Assembly: GCA_016926575.1 (NCBI GenBank)
Contig: JAFGOJ010000134.1
Location: 1 to 7,549, forward strand
Source: Anaerolineae bacterium
Lineage (GTDB): Bacteria > Chloroflexota > Anaerolineae > B4-G1 > DUEL01
DNA: 7,549 bases
Reading direction: 5' to 3'
Shown: in pieces, positions 1 through 5,798 of the stretch
How positions within the stretch are numbered: position 1 is the first letter of the stretch
Layout of the letters: every line of letters begins with the position of its first letter
Program-made: the position numbers and the translations under genes
Notes under the pieces: generated by a model
Databases searched by the model: none
What the model was told of the DNA's origin: nothing
What the model saw: only the letters and a program-made list of their open reading frames with translations

Positions 1-705
1 GCCGAGGGCCGTGCCGTGACGGACAACATCCGCCGCTTCATCACCTACATCTTGGCCAGCAACGTGCCGGAGGTGCTGCCCTTCGTGCTGACGGCTCTGC
101 TGCGCATTCCACTGGCGCTCACGGTGGCGCAGATCCTGGCTATCGACCTGGGCACCGACGTAGCGCCGGCGCTGGCCTTGGGCGTGGAAGCGCCCCGTCC
201 CGAAGTGATGCAGCGCCCGCCGCGCCGCCGTCATCCGGCGCTGATCGACAGCGCGCTGGTGGCGCGTGCGCTGTGGTTGGGATGCACCGAGGTGGCGTTG
301 TGCTACGTGGGGTTTTTTGTGGCATATCGCAACAGCGGCGTTGCGTTGAGTGCGCGGACGTCCGGTTCGCCGCTGGCTGCCATCGCCTTGGCCACGACCG
401 TTTTCCACGCCGGCGTGGTCGCAGCGCAAGTGGGCAGCGCGTGGGCCTGCCGCCAGGACCGGCCGGGCTGGCGCGGCATCTGGCGCGGCAGCCGGCTGTT
501 GTGGGCGGGCATCGGCATCGAGCTGGCGCTCGTCGTGGCCTTGATTTACGTGCGGCCGTTGGCGGCCGTGTTCAACCATACCAGGCTGCCGCTGGTGGCC
601 TGGGCGGGCTTGGCGGTCTATCCGTTCGTGGTGTGGGGCGTCGACCGTCTGCGGGCGGCTGTCGTGTGGCGTATGCGCCACGGTAAAGAGGGAGGGGAGC
701 GATGA
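1..705 (+). CDS. P2-type cation-transporting ATPase, C-terminal membrane domain (5' end outside window)
   Basis: The reading frame is open from base 1, so this is the end of a longer gene; the GTG at base 16 is an internal Val, not a start. The visible 234 residues begin just before M5 and match the cation-ATPase C-terminal domain, an ATP-driven ion pump of the plasma membrane. Numbering from base 1, M5 carries S20-N21-V-P-E24 and M6 carries I-D49-L-G-T-D53. Those are the cation-site positions of P2 pumps, and D49 is Asp as in Na,K-ATPase rather than Asn as in SERCA. Hydrophobic segments for M7 (about 88-109), M8 (124-150), M9 (165-186) and M10 (196-215) follow, giving a complete C-terminal half ending in a basic tail. 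The nucleotide-binding and phosphorylation domains lie upstream of the window. The TGA overlaps the ATG of the next gene, implying one operon with the K+-linked TrkA proteins. The family call is firm; Na+/K+-type selectivity is inference from remembered alignments. Confidence 0.9.
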   Translation, partial: AEGRAVTDNIRRFITYILASNVPEVLPFVLTALLRIPLALTVAQILAIDLGTDVAPALALGVEAPRPEVMQRPPRRRHPALIDSALVARALWLGCTEVALCYVGFFVAYRNSGVALSARTSGSPLAAIALATTVFHAGVVAAQVGSAWACRQDRPGWRGIWRGSRLLWAGIGIELALVVALIYVRPLAAVFNHTRLPLVAWAGLAVYPFVVWGVDRLRAAVVWRMRHGKEGGER

Positions 706-1361
706 GAGTGATCGTGATGGGATGCGGCCGGGTGGGCGAGCACACCAGCCGCTTGCTGGCGGAGGATGGGCACGACGTGGCGGTCATCGATCACGATGCC
801 GCGGCGCTGGCGCGGTTGGGCCCGGACTTCAAGGGCCGGAGTGTGTTGGGGGTGGGGTTCGACCGCCAGGTGCTGCTCGAGGCGGGCATCGAAGCCGCCG
901 ATGGATTTGCGGCCACCAGCGCGTCGGACAATGCCAACATCGTCGCGGCCCGCATTGCGCGCCACGTCTTCCGCGTGCCGCGGGTGGTGGCGCGCCTGTA
1001 TGATTTGCGGCGGGCTGAAATCTACCGTCGTCTGGGCCTGCTGACCATCTCGTCGATTGCGTGGGGTGCGGAGCGTATTTGCGAATTGCTTTCACACGCC
1101 GAGATGGACCCGGTGGCGTCGTTTGGCGGCGGTGAAGTGTCGCTGCTCTGCATCACCGCGCCGCCGCTGCTCGTGGGTCGCCAGGTGAAGGACTTGAGCG
1201 TGCCGAACGAAATCAGCGTGGTCGCCATCACGCGCCAGGGGCGGGCGATGCTGCCGACCCTGGGCACCGAGTTCCGGGCCGGTGACCTGATCCACCTGGC
1301 CGTCCTGGCGCGGGCGATGGACACAGCGGAAAGCCTGCTCGGTCTGAGCAAAGGAGCCTGA
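702..1361 (+). CDS. trkA: TrkA/KtrA-type RCK protein (NAD-binding K+ transport regulator), first of a pair
   Basis: This is a cytoplasmic regulatory subunit of K+ uptake systems. In this family an RCK_N Rossmann domain binds NAD(H) or adenine nucleotides and an RCK_C domain binds a second ligand; the assembled ring gates a membrane subunit of TrkH/KtrB type. Its 219 residues are the usual length for a single-RCK protein. RCK_N covers about residues 1-118, with glycine motif G7-C-G-R-V-G12 and acidic D30 at the end of beta-2 (VIDHD), the ribose-binding position. RCK_C covers about 136-217. The ATG overlaps the ATPase stop by 4 nt (ATGA) and is preceded by GGAGG at 691-695, six bases upstream, which fixes the start and implies translational coupling. 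No membrane partner gene is visible. The exact subfamily (TrkA, KtrA or CeoB-like), and whether it controls a K+ channel or another transporter, cannot be settled here. Confidence 0.9.
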   Translation: MRVIVMGCGRVGEHTSRLLAEDGHDVAVIDHDAAALARLGPDFKGRSVLGVGFDRQVLLEAGIEAADGFAATSASDNANIVAARIARHVFRVPRVVARLYDLRRAEIYRRLGLLTISSIAWGAERICELLSHAEMDPVASFGGGEVSLLCITAPPLLVGRQVKDLSVPNEISVVAITRQGRAMLPTLGTEFRAGDLIHLAVLARAMDTAESLLGLSKGA

Positions 1362-1364
1362 GCG

Positions 1365-2039
1365 ATGTTCGTCATCATTGTGGGAGGCGGGAAGACGGGT
1401 TCGTATCTGGCCGGGCTGTTGCTCGCCGAGGGGCATGCGGTGCGGGTCATCGAGGACCGCCCGGCGGTGCTCGAGCGTTTGCGGCAGGAACACGCGGCCG
1501 AGGTTATCGTGGCCGGAGACGGCAGCGCGCCCAGCGTTCTGGAAGCGGCGGGCGTCGCCACGGCTGACGTTCTGGCCGCGGTCACGGGTACGGACGAGAC
1601 GAATCTAGTGGTGACCACGCTGGGGCGCTTCGAGTTCAACGTGCCGCGAGTGATCGGCCGGGTGAATAACCCCAAGAATGCCTGGCTGTTCACGGCCGAC
1701 TTTGGGGTGGACGTGGTGCTCAACCAGGCGGAGCTGATGGCGCGGCTGATTCAGGAAGAGATGTCGTTGGGGGATATGATGACGCTGCTCAAGTTGCGCC
1801 GGGGAGAAGTGGCGATTGTCGAGGAGAAGATCGCGCCCGAGTCGCCGGTGGTCGGCAAGACGTTGCAGGAATTGGCGCTGCCCGAGAACTGCACGCTGGC
1901 GGCTGTGCTGCGCAAAGAAGAGGTGCTCGTGCCGCGCGGCAGCACGCGCCTGCAGGTGGGCGACGAAGTGTTGGCGGTGGTGCGCAGCGGCTTTCAGCGC
2001 CAGTTATCGAACTTGCTCAACGGGCGGGTGGGGGAGTAG
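1365..2039 (+). CDS. trkA: TrkA/KtrA-type RCK protein, second of a pair
   Basis: This second single-RCK protein (224 residues) starts 3 nt after the previous stop, with AAGGAG at 1351-1356 eight bases before the ATG. RCK_N spans about residues 1-120, with glycine motif G7-G-G-K-T-G12, acidic E30 at the end of beta-2 and a G51-D-G-S54 segment. RCK_C spans about 136-220. The two proteins diverge clearly: the glycine motifs differ (GCGRVG against GGGKTG) and the beta-2 acidic residue is Glu here and Asp in the neighbour. This suggests a heteromeric gating ring or division of labour rather than a recent duplication. Adjacent trkA-like pairs are known, for example ceoB-ceoC in mycobacteria. The gene ends the operon; 163 bp of hairpin-rich DNA separates it from the convergent beta-helix gene. 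Confidence 0.9.
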   Translation: MFVIIVGGGKTGSYLAGLLLAEGHAVRVIEDRPAVLERLRQEHAAEVIVAGDGSAPSVLEAAGVATADVLAAVTGTDETNLVVTTLGRFEFNVPRVIGRVNNPKNAWLFTADFGVDVVLNQAELMARLIQEEMSLGDMMTLLKLRRGEVAIVEEKIAPESPVVGKTLQELALPENCTLAAVLRKEEVLVPRGSTRLQVGDEVLAVVRSGFQRQLSNLLNGRVGE

Positions 2040-2047
2040 GAGGGAGA

Positions 2048-2082
2048 GTGGTAGGCGTGCGATTCAATCGCGCGCCTACCAC
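2048..2082. repeat. Stem-loop just after the trkA operon (16-bp arms)
   Basis: Arms 2048-2063 and 2067-2082 pair over 16 positions with one G-T wobble and a 3-nt loop (TCA). The ends read GTGGTAGGCG...CGCCTACCAC, so it belongs to the same GGTAGG...CCTACC family as the hairpins at 2152-2176 and 5460-5495, with a different core. It starts 8 nt after the second trkA stop and could end that transcript, but no T-run follows on either strand, so a classical intrinsic terminator is not supported. Confidence 0.8.
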
Positions 2083-2090
2083 CACGGTCC

Positions 2091-2124
2091 TCTTGTTCCG
2101 CCCGGTCTCCTGACCGGGCGGAAC
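2091..2124. repeat. Hairpin repeat, GTTCCGCCCGGTC type, copy 1
   Basis: Arms 2095-2107 and 2112-2124 are perfectly complementary over 13 bp around a TCCT loop. Bases 2091-2120 are identical to 5501-5530, in the same orientation, on the other side of the beta-helix gene. It is probably a dispersed intergenic repeat of this genome. It may act as a bidirectional transcript end or mRNA-stabilising structure for the convergent genes, but no T-tract follows. Confidence 0.85.
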
Positions 2125-2151
2125 TGGGTTCCGGTCAACGTTACCTTTGGT

Positions 2152-2176
2152 AGGGGGCGGTCTCGGATCGCCCCCT
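2152..2176. repeat. Hairpin repeat, GGTAGGGGGCGG type
   Basis: Arms 2152-2162 and 2166-2176 form an 11-bp stem with one G-T wobble and a 3-nt loop. The preceding text (GGGTTCCGGTCAA..., from about 2127) resembles the text before the hairpin at 5460-5495 (GGGTTTCGGTCAA...). Both are therefore copies of one larger module with partly different cores. It lies 27 bp beyond the stop of the - strand beta-helix gene and may contribute to ending that transcript. Confidence 0.75.
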
Positions 2177-2202
2177 GCTGAACGGTTACCGCTCCACGCA
2201 CC

Positions 2203-5200
2203 CTACGACGCGTCTCTCAACACCAGGGGCAGGTAAATCTTGAGGAGCACCTCGTCCGCGCCGATGTCGAAACCGGCCCCAAGCGGCCGGTCGTCTCCGT
2301 CGATGTCGCTCAGCACATTCACGTCCATCCCGGCATCCACCGCGTCTGAATCCGGCGTGATGTGATAGTCGCCGGCGGCCGGGTCGACGAAGGCGGGGTT
2401 GCCGTTGCTGATGGAATGTGCTCCGCCGGTGACTGTGCCCCAGGTATTGGTGAGCACGGCGGCAAACAGGTTGTAGTCCTCGCTGACGGTGCCGCCGCCG
2501 TTGTAGATGCCGTAGCCGCTGGTCGTGCAACTGACGAGGATCGTGTTGCGGACGTTCACCGTGCCCGCGGTGACGCGGATGCCGGCCGCCCCTGCCGCCG
2601 GGGCGCGCGTTTGCGTGCCTATCTCGGCGATGGTGTTGTGCAGCAGATTGACGGTGGCAGCGGCGTTGATTTCGACGCCTGATAAGGTGGCCTGGGCCAG
2701 GATGTTGTTCGCCACTTGCACGGGGTGTGCTGCGGGTGTGAGCCGGAGGTTCACCGGGCAGCCGAGCACCGTATTGCCGCTGATCCAGGGGGGAGTCAAG
2801 GTAACCGTGCCCGCGCCGGCTACTACCGTTGTTAATAAGTCGATGCCGTCCTGCTGGCAGCCGTCGATCACGTTCTGGCGCACCCAGGGCCGGTCGACGT
2901 TGACCGCGCTGGTGTCGCTGGCCTCCATGTAGTAAGACACGTAGATGCCATCGAGCGCGTTGCGAATCTCGTTGGCGGCGACGAGCAGGCTGCCCACGGT
3001 CGTCGTGGCGGAGGCCTGACTGGCGACCCTGTAGTTGACCGAGATGCCGTTGGAGAGGGTGTTCTCGATCTCGTTGTTCTCGACGGCGACGTCACCTAGC
3101 GTGACCGTGCCGGTGTGGGTGTAGGAACTTCCCAACCCGTAGAAGGTGAGGTATATGCCGCCGTCGGTCGTGCTGCTGACGACATTGTTGGAGACGGCGA
3201 CGTCACCGATGACCGCGCCGCTGCCGTCGTTGCAGCCGTTACAGACGTCTTCGTAATCGATGTAGATGCCGCGTTGCCCGCCGCTGAAGCGGTTTGCATC
3301 GATGGTCAGGGTGCCAAAATCGAGCAAAGCATTGCCGAACGTGTTGTACGGGTTGTTGATGCTGTAGAAGTAGGCGCCATTGTAGGAAGCGGAAACCGTG
3401 TTGTCGCGGATGACGTGGCTGGGCAATGTGACGCGGGCATCGCCGGCGTTGGATGCGCTCACATCGTAATACGTTATGGAGATACCTTCGCCGTCAGCCG
3501 TGATGACGTTGCCCTGGATCAACGTGTCGCTCATCACCAGCGTCGCTGAGCCGGTCATATCGCAGCCTGTAGATTCGAAATCGACGTAGACGCCATCGCT
3601 GGCTGCGTCGAGCGTGTTGCTGCTGACGTCCAGCGCACCCACCTGCACAGAGGCGTTATCTCCCACGTCATAACCGACTTCTTGAAGATAGTAGTAGATG
3701 CCTCTGACGCTGGTGCCCAGGTAGTTGTCGGTGATGGAGGTGTGGCCCAGGGCGACGGAGGCGCTGTCGTGGACCCCCTCGCCGCTGTAGTAATACTTCA
3801 CGTCGATGCCGTAGGTGCTGCTGATCACGTTGTTGGCGATGGTGATGTCTCCCAGGCTGACCACGGCGTTGTTGTAGACTTCGTAACCGAGGTGTTGGGT
3901 ATCGATAAAGATGCCTTCGCCGGCGGCGTGTATCGTGTTTGCTGCGAAGGTCATGTCGCCCAACGTAACCGCCGTATCGGAGTAGACGAACGCGCCGGCA
4001 TACTCGTGCATGACGTAGTAGCCATCGCCGCTCGTGGTGGTGATCATATTGCCGGCCAACAGCGCGTTGCCCACCGTGATTGCGGCGCTGCCGTAGAGGT
4101 AGTACACGTGGGAATAATCTACTTCGACGCCATCCACGGCATACATGCGGTTGTCCGTGAGGATTAAGCCGCCTGTCGTCAACGCGGCAGTATCGTGGAA
4201 ATGCTCCAAATAGCCCAAATCGGAAAAGATGCTCCTCCCGGGAAGCGTCGCGTGCGTGTCGATGGCGTTGTTGTGGATGACCAGGTCGCCCAGCGTGCCG
4301 GTCGAGCTGCCGTGCCATTCTTCGGCGTCGTAGTGGTCTGCGTAGATGCCGGTATCCGTCTGGCCCTGGAGGACGTTGTCGCGGATCACCACGTCCCCGA
4401 CGGTGACCAGGGTATCGGTGAGATAGTCCAGCTCACCGAAGAAGTCGATCCCGAAGCTGCCGCCGTAGACCTCGTTGTCGGCGAAGGTCACTGTGTCGAT
4501 CGTCACCTCGCCGCCAGCGATGTCCTTTACGGTGAGCGAGTGGACGCGAAGCATATATTGAGACGCTGGCGTGCCGCTGAAAACGACCGTGTTGCTGAGG
4601 ATGTCGATGGTGCCGATGATCGCGTGGGTCGGCGAACCGGCGCCGTTCAGATCGACAGAGATGTCTACGGCCCGTTGGCTGATGGTAAACGCGTTGCCAG
4701 ACACCAGCAGCGGCTGTACAACGAGGCCGCCATTGGTATCGACCTTTTGGATCCACACGCTGACCCCGGAACCGACATCCTGGAAGACGTTGTTCCGCAC
4801 CGTCAGGCCGCCGTCGCCGGCGCTGATGGCGACGTCATTGGTGCCCTGGATGGTGAACCCTTCGACCGTCACGTTGCGCTTGGTGACGACGATGACGTCG
4901 GCTGTCGGTTCCCCATCGATGATCGACAGACCCGCTCCGGCACCGATGAGGTGTACGTTGGGGATATCGATGAAGATGGGAAACGTCTCGCCGAGGGCTG
5001 TGTCGTACATCCCACTTGCCACCTGGATGATGACGGTGGGGTTGTCGGGTGTGCCCGGCGGGACGCTGTCGACGGCGTGGCTGATGCTTTGCCAGGGCGT
5101 GCTGGGGTCCTGAGCCGCACCGGGAGTACGGCTATCGTCGCCGGTCGCTGCGTTCACGTAGTACGTCACGCTCTGCGCGCGCGCCGGCGCGATCAGTGCT

Positions 5201-5271
5201 GCCGACATCAGAAGAGCCATCGCCAGCCCCAGGACCATCGCCAGGGGGATCAGACCATACTTCGTTTTCAT
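2203..5271 (-). CDS. Exported parallel beta-helix repeat protein with DUF1565-like start and choice-of-anchor-Q-like end
   Basis: A 1022-residue protein. Residues 1-32 form a Sec signal peptide: basic MKTK, a long hydrophobic core, and an ARA-QS cleavage site after A32. Residues about 36-125 (TYYVNAATGDD..., ending LIGAG...SIIDG) look like a DUF1565 N-terminal cap of a right-handed beta-helix. About 18 tandem repeats follow with conserved N-x-[IV] and G-[IV] positions. The marker Asn residues fall at 193, 227, 266, 299, 335, 374, 408, 445, 481, 516, 552, 588, 624, 660, 696, 733, 767, 800 and 833, mostly 33-37 apart. From 833 the spacing drops to the canonical 23 (856, 879). Residues 957-1007 (DAG...DIDGDDRP...DIGADE) match the choice-of-anchor-Q type of C-terminal domain. 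The protein ends KIYLPLVLRDAS. I see no polysaccharide-lyase or hydrolase catalytic set, so no enzymatic role is claimed. It is likely a surface or secreted adhesion, glycan-binding or scaffolding protein. The start is supported by the signal peptide and by GGGAGGG upstream. Confidence 0.88.
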   Translation of the reverse strand: MKTKYGLIPLAMVLGLAMALLMSAALIAPARAQSVTYYVNAATGDDSRTPGAAQDPSTPWQSISHAVDSVPPGTPDNPTVIIQVASGMYDTALGETFPIFIDIPNVHLIGAGAGLSIIDGEPTADVIVVTKRNVTVEGFTIQGTNDVAISAGDGGLTVRNNVFQDVGSGVSVWIQKVDTNGGLVVQPLLVSGNAFTISQRAVDISVDLNGAGSPTHAIIGTIDILSNTVVFSGTPASQYMLRVHSLTVKDIAGGEVTIDTVTFADNEVYGGSFGIDFFGELDYLTDTLVTVGDVVIRDNVLQGQTDTGIYADHYDAEEWHGSSTGTLGDLVIHNNAIDTHATLPGRSIFSDLGYLEHFHDTAALTTGGLILTDNRMYAVDGVEVDYSHVYYLYGSAAITVGNALLAGNMITTTSGDGYYVMHEYAGAFVYSDTAVTLGDMTFAANTIHAAGEGIFIDTQHLGYEVYNNAVVSLGDITIANNVISSTYGIDVKYYYSGEGVHDSASVALGHTSITDNYLGTSVRGIYYYLQEVGYDVGDNASVQVGALDVSSNTLDAASDGVYVDFESTGCDMTGSATLVMSDTLIQGNVITADGEGISITYYDVSASNAGDARVTLPSHVIRDNTVSASYNGAYFYSINNPYNTFGNALLDFGTLTIDANRFSGGQRGIYIDYEDVCNGCNDGSGAVIGDVAVSNNVVSSTTDGGIYLTFYGLGSSYTHTGTVTLGDVAVENNEIENTLSNGISVNYRVASQASATTTVGSLLVAANEIRNALDGIYVSYYMEASDTSAVNVDRPWVRQNVIDGCQQDGIDLLTTVVAGAGTVTLTPPWISGNTVLGCPVNLRLTPAAHPVQVANNILAQATLSGVEINAAATVNLLHNTIAEIGTQTRAPAAGAAGIRVTAGTVNVRNTILVSCTTSGYGIYNGGGTVSEDYNLFAAVLTNTWGTVTGGAHSISNGNPAFVDPAAGDYHITPDSDAVDAGMDVNVLSDIDGDDRPLGAGFDIGADEVLLKIYLPLVLRDAS
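2764..4719 (-). repeat. Tandem coding repeat array: about 18 units of close to 36 codons
   Basis: This segment encodes residues 185-836 of the beta-helix protein. Each unit runs roughly xVxLGD-xxIxxNxI-(5-7 residues)-GI-x-[VIY]-aromatic stretch-variable-A. Five consecutive units, with marker Asn at 516, 552, 588, 624, 660 and 696, are exactly 36 residues long; the others vary from 33 to 39. The DNA of the units is diverged, so the array is old or under diversifying change rather than recently amplified. The aromatic segments (YYY at 493-495 and 526-528, YY at 601-602 and 780-781) sit at the same place in successive units. Confidence 0.85.
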
Positions 5272-5274
5272 TTA

Positions 5275-5281
5275 CCCTCCC
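5275..5281 (-). promoter_or_regulatory. Ribosome binding site of the beta-helix gene
   Basis: On the - strand GGGAGGG is followed by TAA and then ATG (5271-5269). The GGAGG core lies 4 nt from the start, slightly short but usable. It supports this ATG, which also opens directly into the signal peptide. Confidence 0.75.
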
Positions 5282-5304
5282 AAAATTGTCTGCCTGGTTT
5301 GTTG

Positions 5305-5323
5305 GGCGGGTTTCTTGCCCGCC
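5305..5323. repeat. Short hairpin, GGCGGG...CCCGCC
   Basis: Six-bp arms 5305-5310 and 5318-5323 flank a 7-nt loop. It lies 34 bp upstream of the beta-helix start, inside the presumed 5' leader, and is the first of a row of palindromic elements up to 5534. Confidence 0.5.
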
Positions 5324-5340
5324 GCCCGTGGTTGATCAAA

Positions 5341-5360
5341 GGGCGCAGCATGCTGCGCCC
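5341..5360. repeat. Perfect 20-bp palindrome GGGCGCAGCA/TGCTGCGCCC
   Basis: Bases 5341-5360 equal their own reverse complement. They are followed by CCTAC-type sequence (CTAC at 5361-5364), as if this were a member of the GTAGGGGC...GCCCCTAC repeat class with a degraded left end. A dimeric operator is an alternative, but the placement among other hairpin repeats favours a repeat element. Confidence 0.75.
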
Positions 5361-5459
5361 CTACTGCCCCTGCACCCCGTCTGGGGAACGGGTAAGCCTG
5401 CGGTTTACCTTCCGGTTTCCCCGGACCCCTTCCGCAAATGGGTTTCGGTCAATGGTGCC

Positions 5460-5495
5460 GTTGGTAGGGGTCGGCTCAGACCGACCCCTACCAAC
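5460..5495. repeat. Hairpin repeat, TTGGTAGGGGTCGG type
   Basis: Arms 5460-5474 and 5481-5495 are complementary over 15 bp around the loop CTCAGA. It has the same outer bases as the hairpin at 2152-2176 and shares the upstream GGGTTTCGGTCAA-like text (from about 5440). The core bases differ in a paired way (GTCGG with CCGAC here; GGCGG with a wobble partner there), which suggests the fold is what is maintained. Confidence 0.85.
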
Positions 5496-5500
5496 CGGCT

Positions 5501-5534
5501 TCTTGTTCCGCCCGGTCTCCTGACCGGGCGAAAC
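5501..5534. repeat. Hairpin repeat, GTTCCGCCCGGTC type, copy 2
   Basis: Bases 5501-5530 are identical to 2091-2120 and in the same orientation. Arms 5505-5517 and 5522-5534 pair with one mismatch, because the right arm ends GAAAC instead of GGAAC. Together with copy 1 it brackets the beta-helix gene as direct repeats about 3.4 kb apart. Confidence 0.85.
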
Positions 5535-5611
5535 GCACTTGTTTTCGTTCCTTGGTTGTGAGCGAAGCGATCATGGCCTCTACTTTGAATTCGAGGGCTC
5601 TGTTTTTTGAT

Positions 5612-5639
5612 ATTTTACTTGGCCCGCTTAACTAGTCAA
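5612..5639 (-). promoter_or_regulatory. Candidate sigma70-type promoter for the beta-helix gene
   Basis: On the - strand TTGACT (5639-5634), a 16-nt spacer and TAAAAT (5617-5612) lie in a locally AT-rich patch between the end of mgtE and the beta-helix gene. A start near 5605 would give a leader of about 330 nt passing through all the palindromic repeats. I saw no better promoter closer to the gene. The spacer is one base short of ideal and the -10 has one mismatch. Confidence 0.45.
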
Positions 5640-5692
5640 CTGGTAGTTCAGCTCGCTTCGCAGTTGCTTTTCCTGCTGCGAAAAGGTGGAGT

Positions 5693-5731
5693 GGGGGTTT
5701 TGTGGGCGGCGAAGCCGCCCGCAAAACCCCC
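5693..5731 (-). terminator. Very stable hairpin after mgtE, possible transcript end
   Basis: Arms 5693-5710 and 5714-5731 pair over 18 positions with one wobble (T5703-G5721) and a GAA loop. It begins 67 nt past the mgtE stop and precedes the candidate promoter of the next gene, the right place for a terminator. No T-run follows on the - strand, so it would have to work without the usual U-tract, or it could be another member of the local hairpin repeat population. On the + strand the tip reads GCGAAGC, a sequence known to form an exceptionally stable DNA mini-hairpin. Confidence 0.5.
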
Positions 5732-5798
5732 TGTTCTCCCTTCGACGTGCCAAGCGGGTACCTGCCAGGCGCACAGCCGGAGCAGCGATGCCAATGGC

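Noticed and set aside
2040..2202. Classical rho-independent terminators between the convergent genes
   Set aside because: Strong stems are present, but none is followed by a T-run on the appropriate strand, so I annotate them as hairpin repeats.
2764..4719. Regularly spaced motif about every 108 bp resembling a CRISPR or satellite array
   Set aside because: The periodicity belongs to protein repeats in one open frame; DNA units are diverged and there are no constant repeats or cas genes.
4195..5523. Long + strand open frame (442 codons) antisense to the beta-helix gene
   Set aside because: It mirrors the - strand gene, has a biased Val/Asp/Gly-rich product typical of an antisense shadow, lacks a ribosome binding site, and runs out through the palindromic repeats. 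The - strand frame has a signal peptide, repeats and known domains.
5630..5648. Short inverted repeat AACTA...TAGTT overlapping the candidate -35 box as an operator
   Set aside because: Only 5-bp arms; expected by chance and without a nearby regulator gene.
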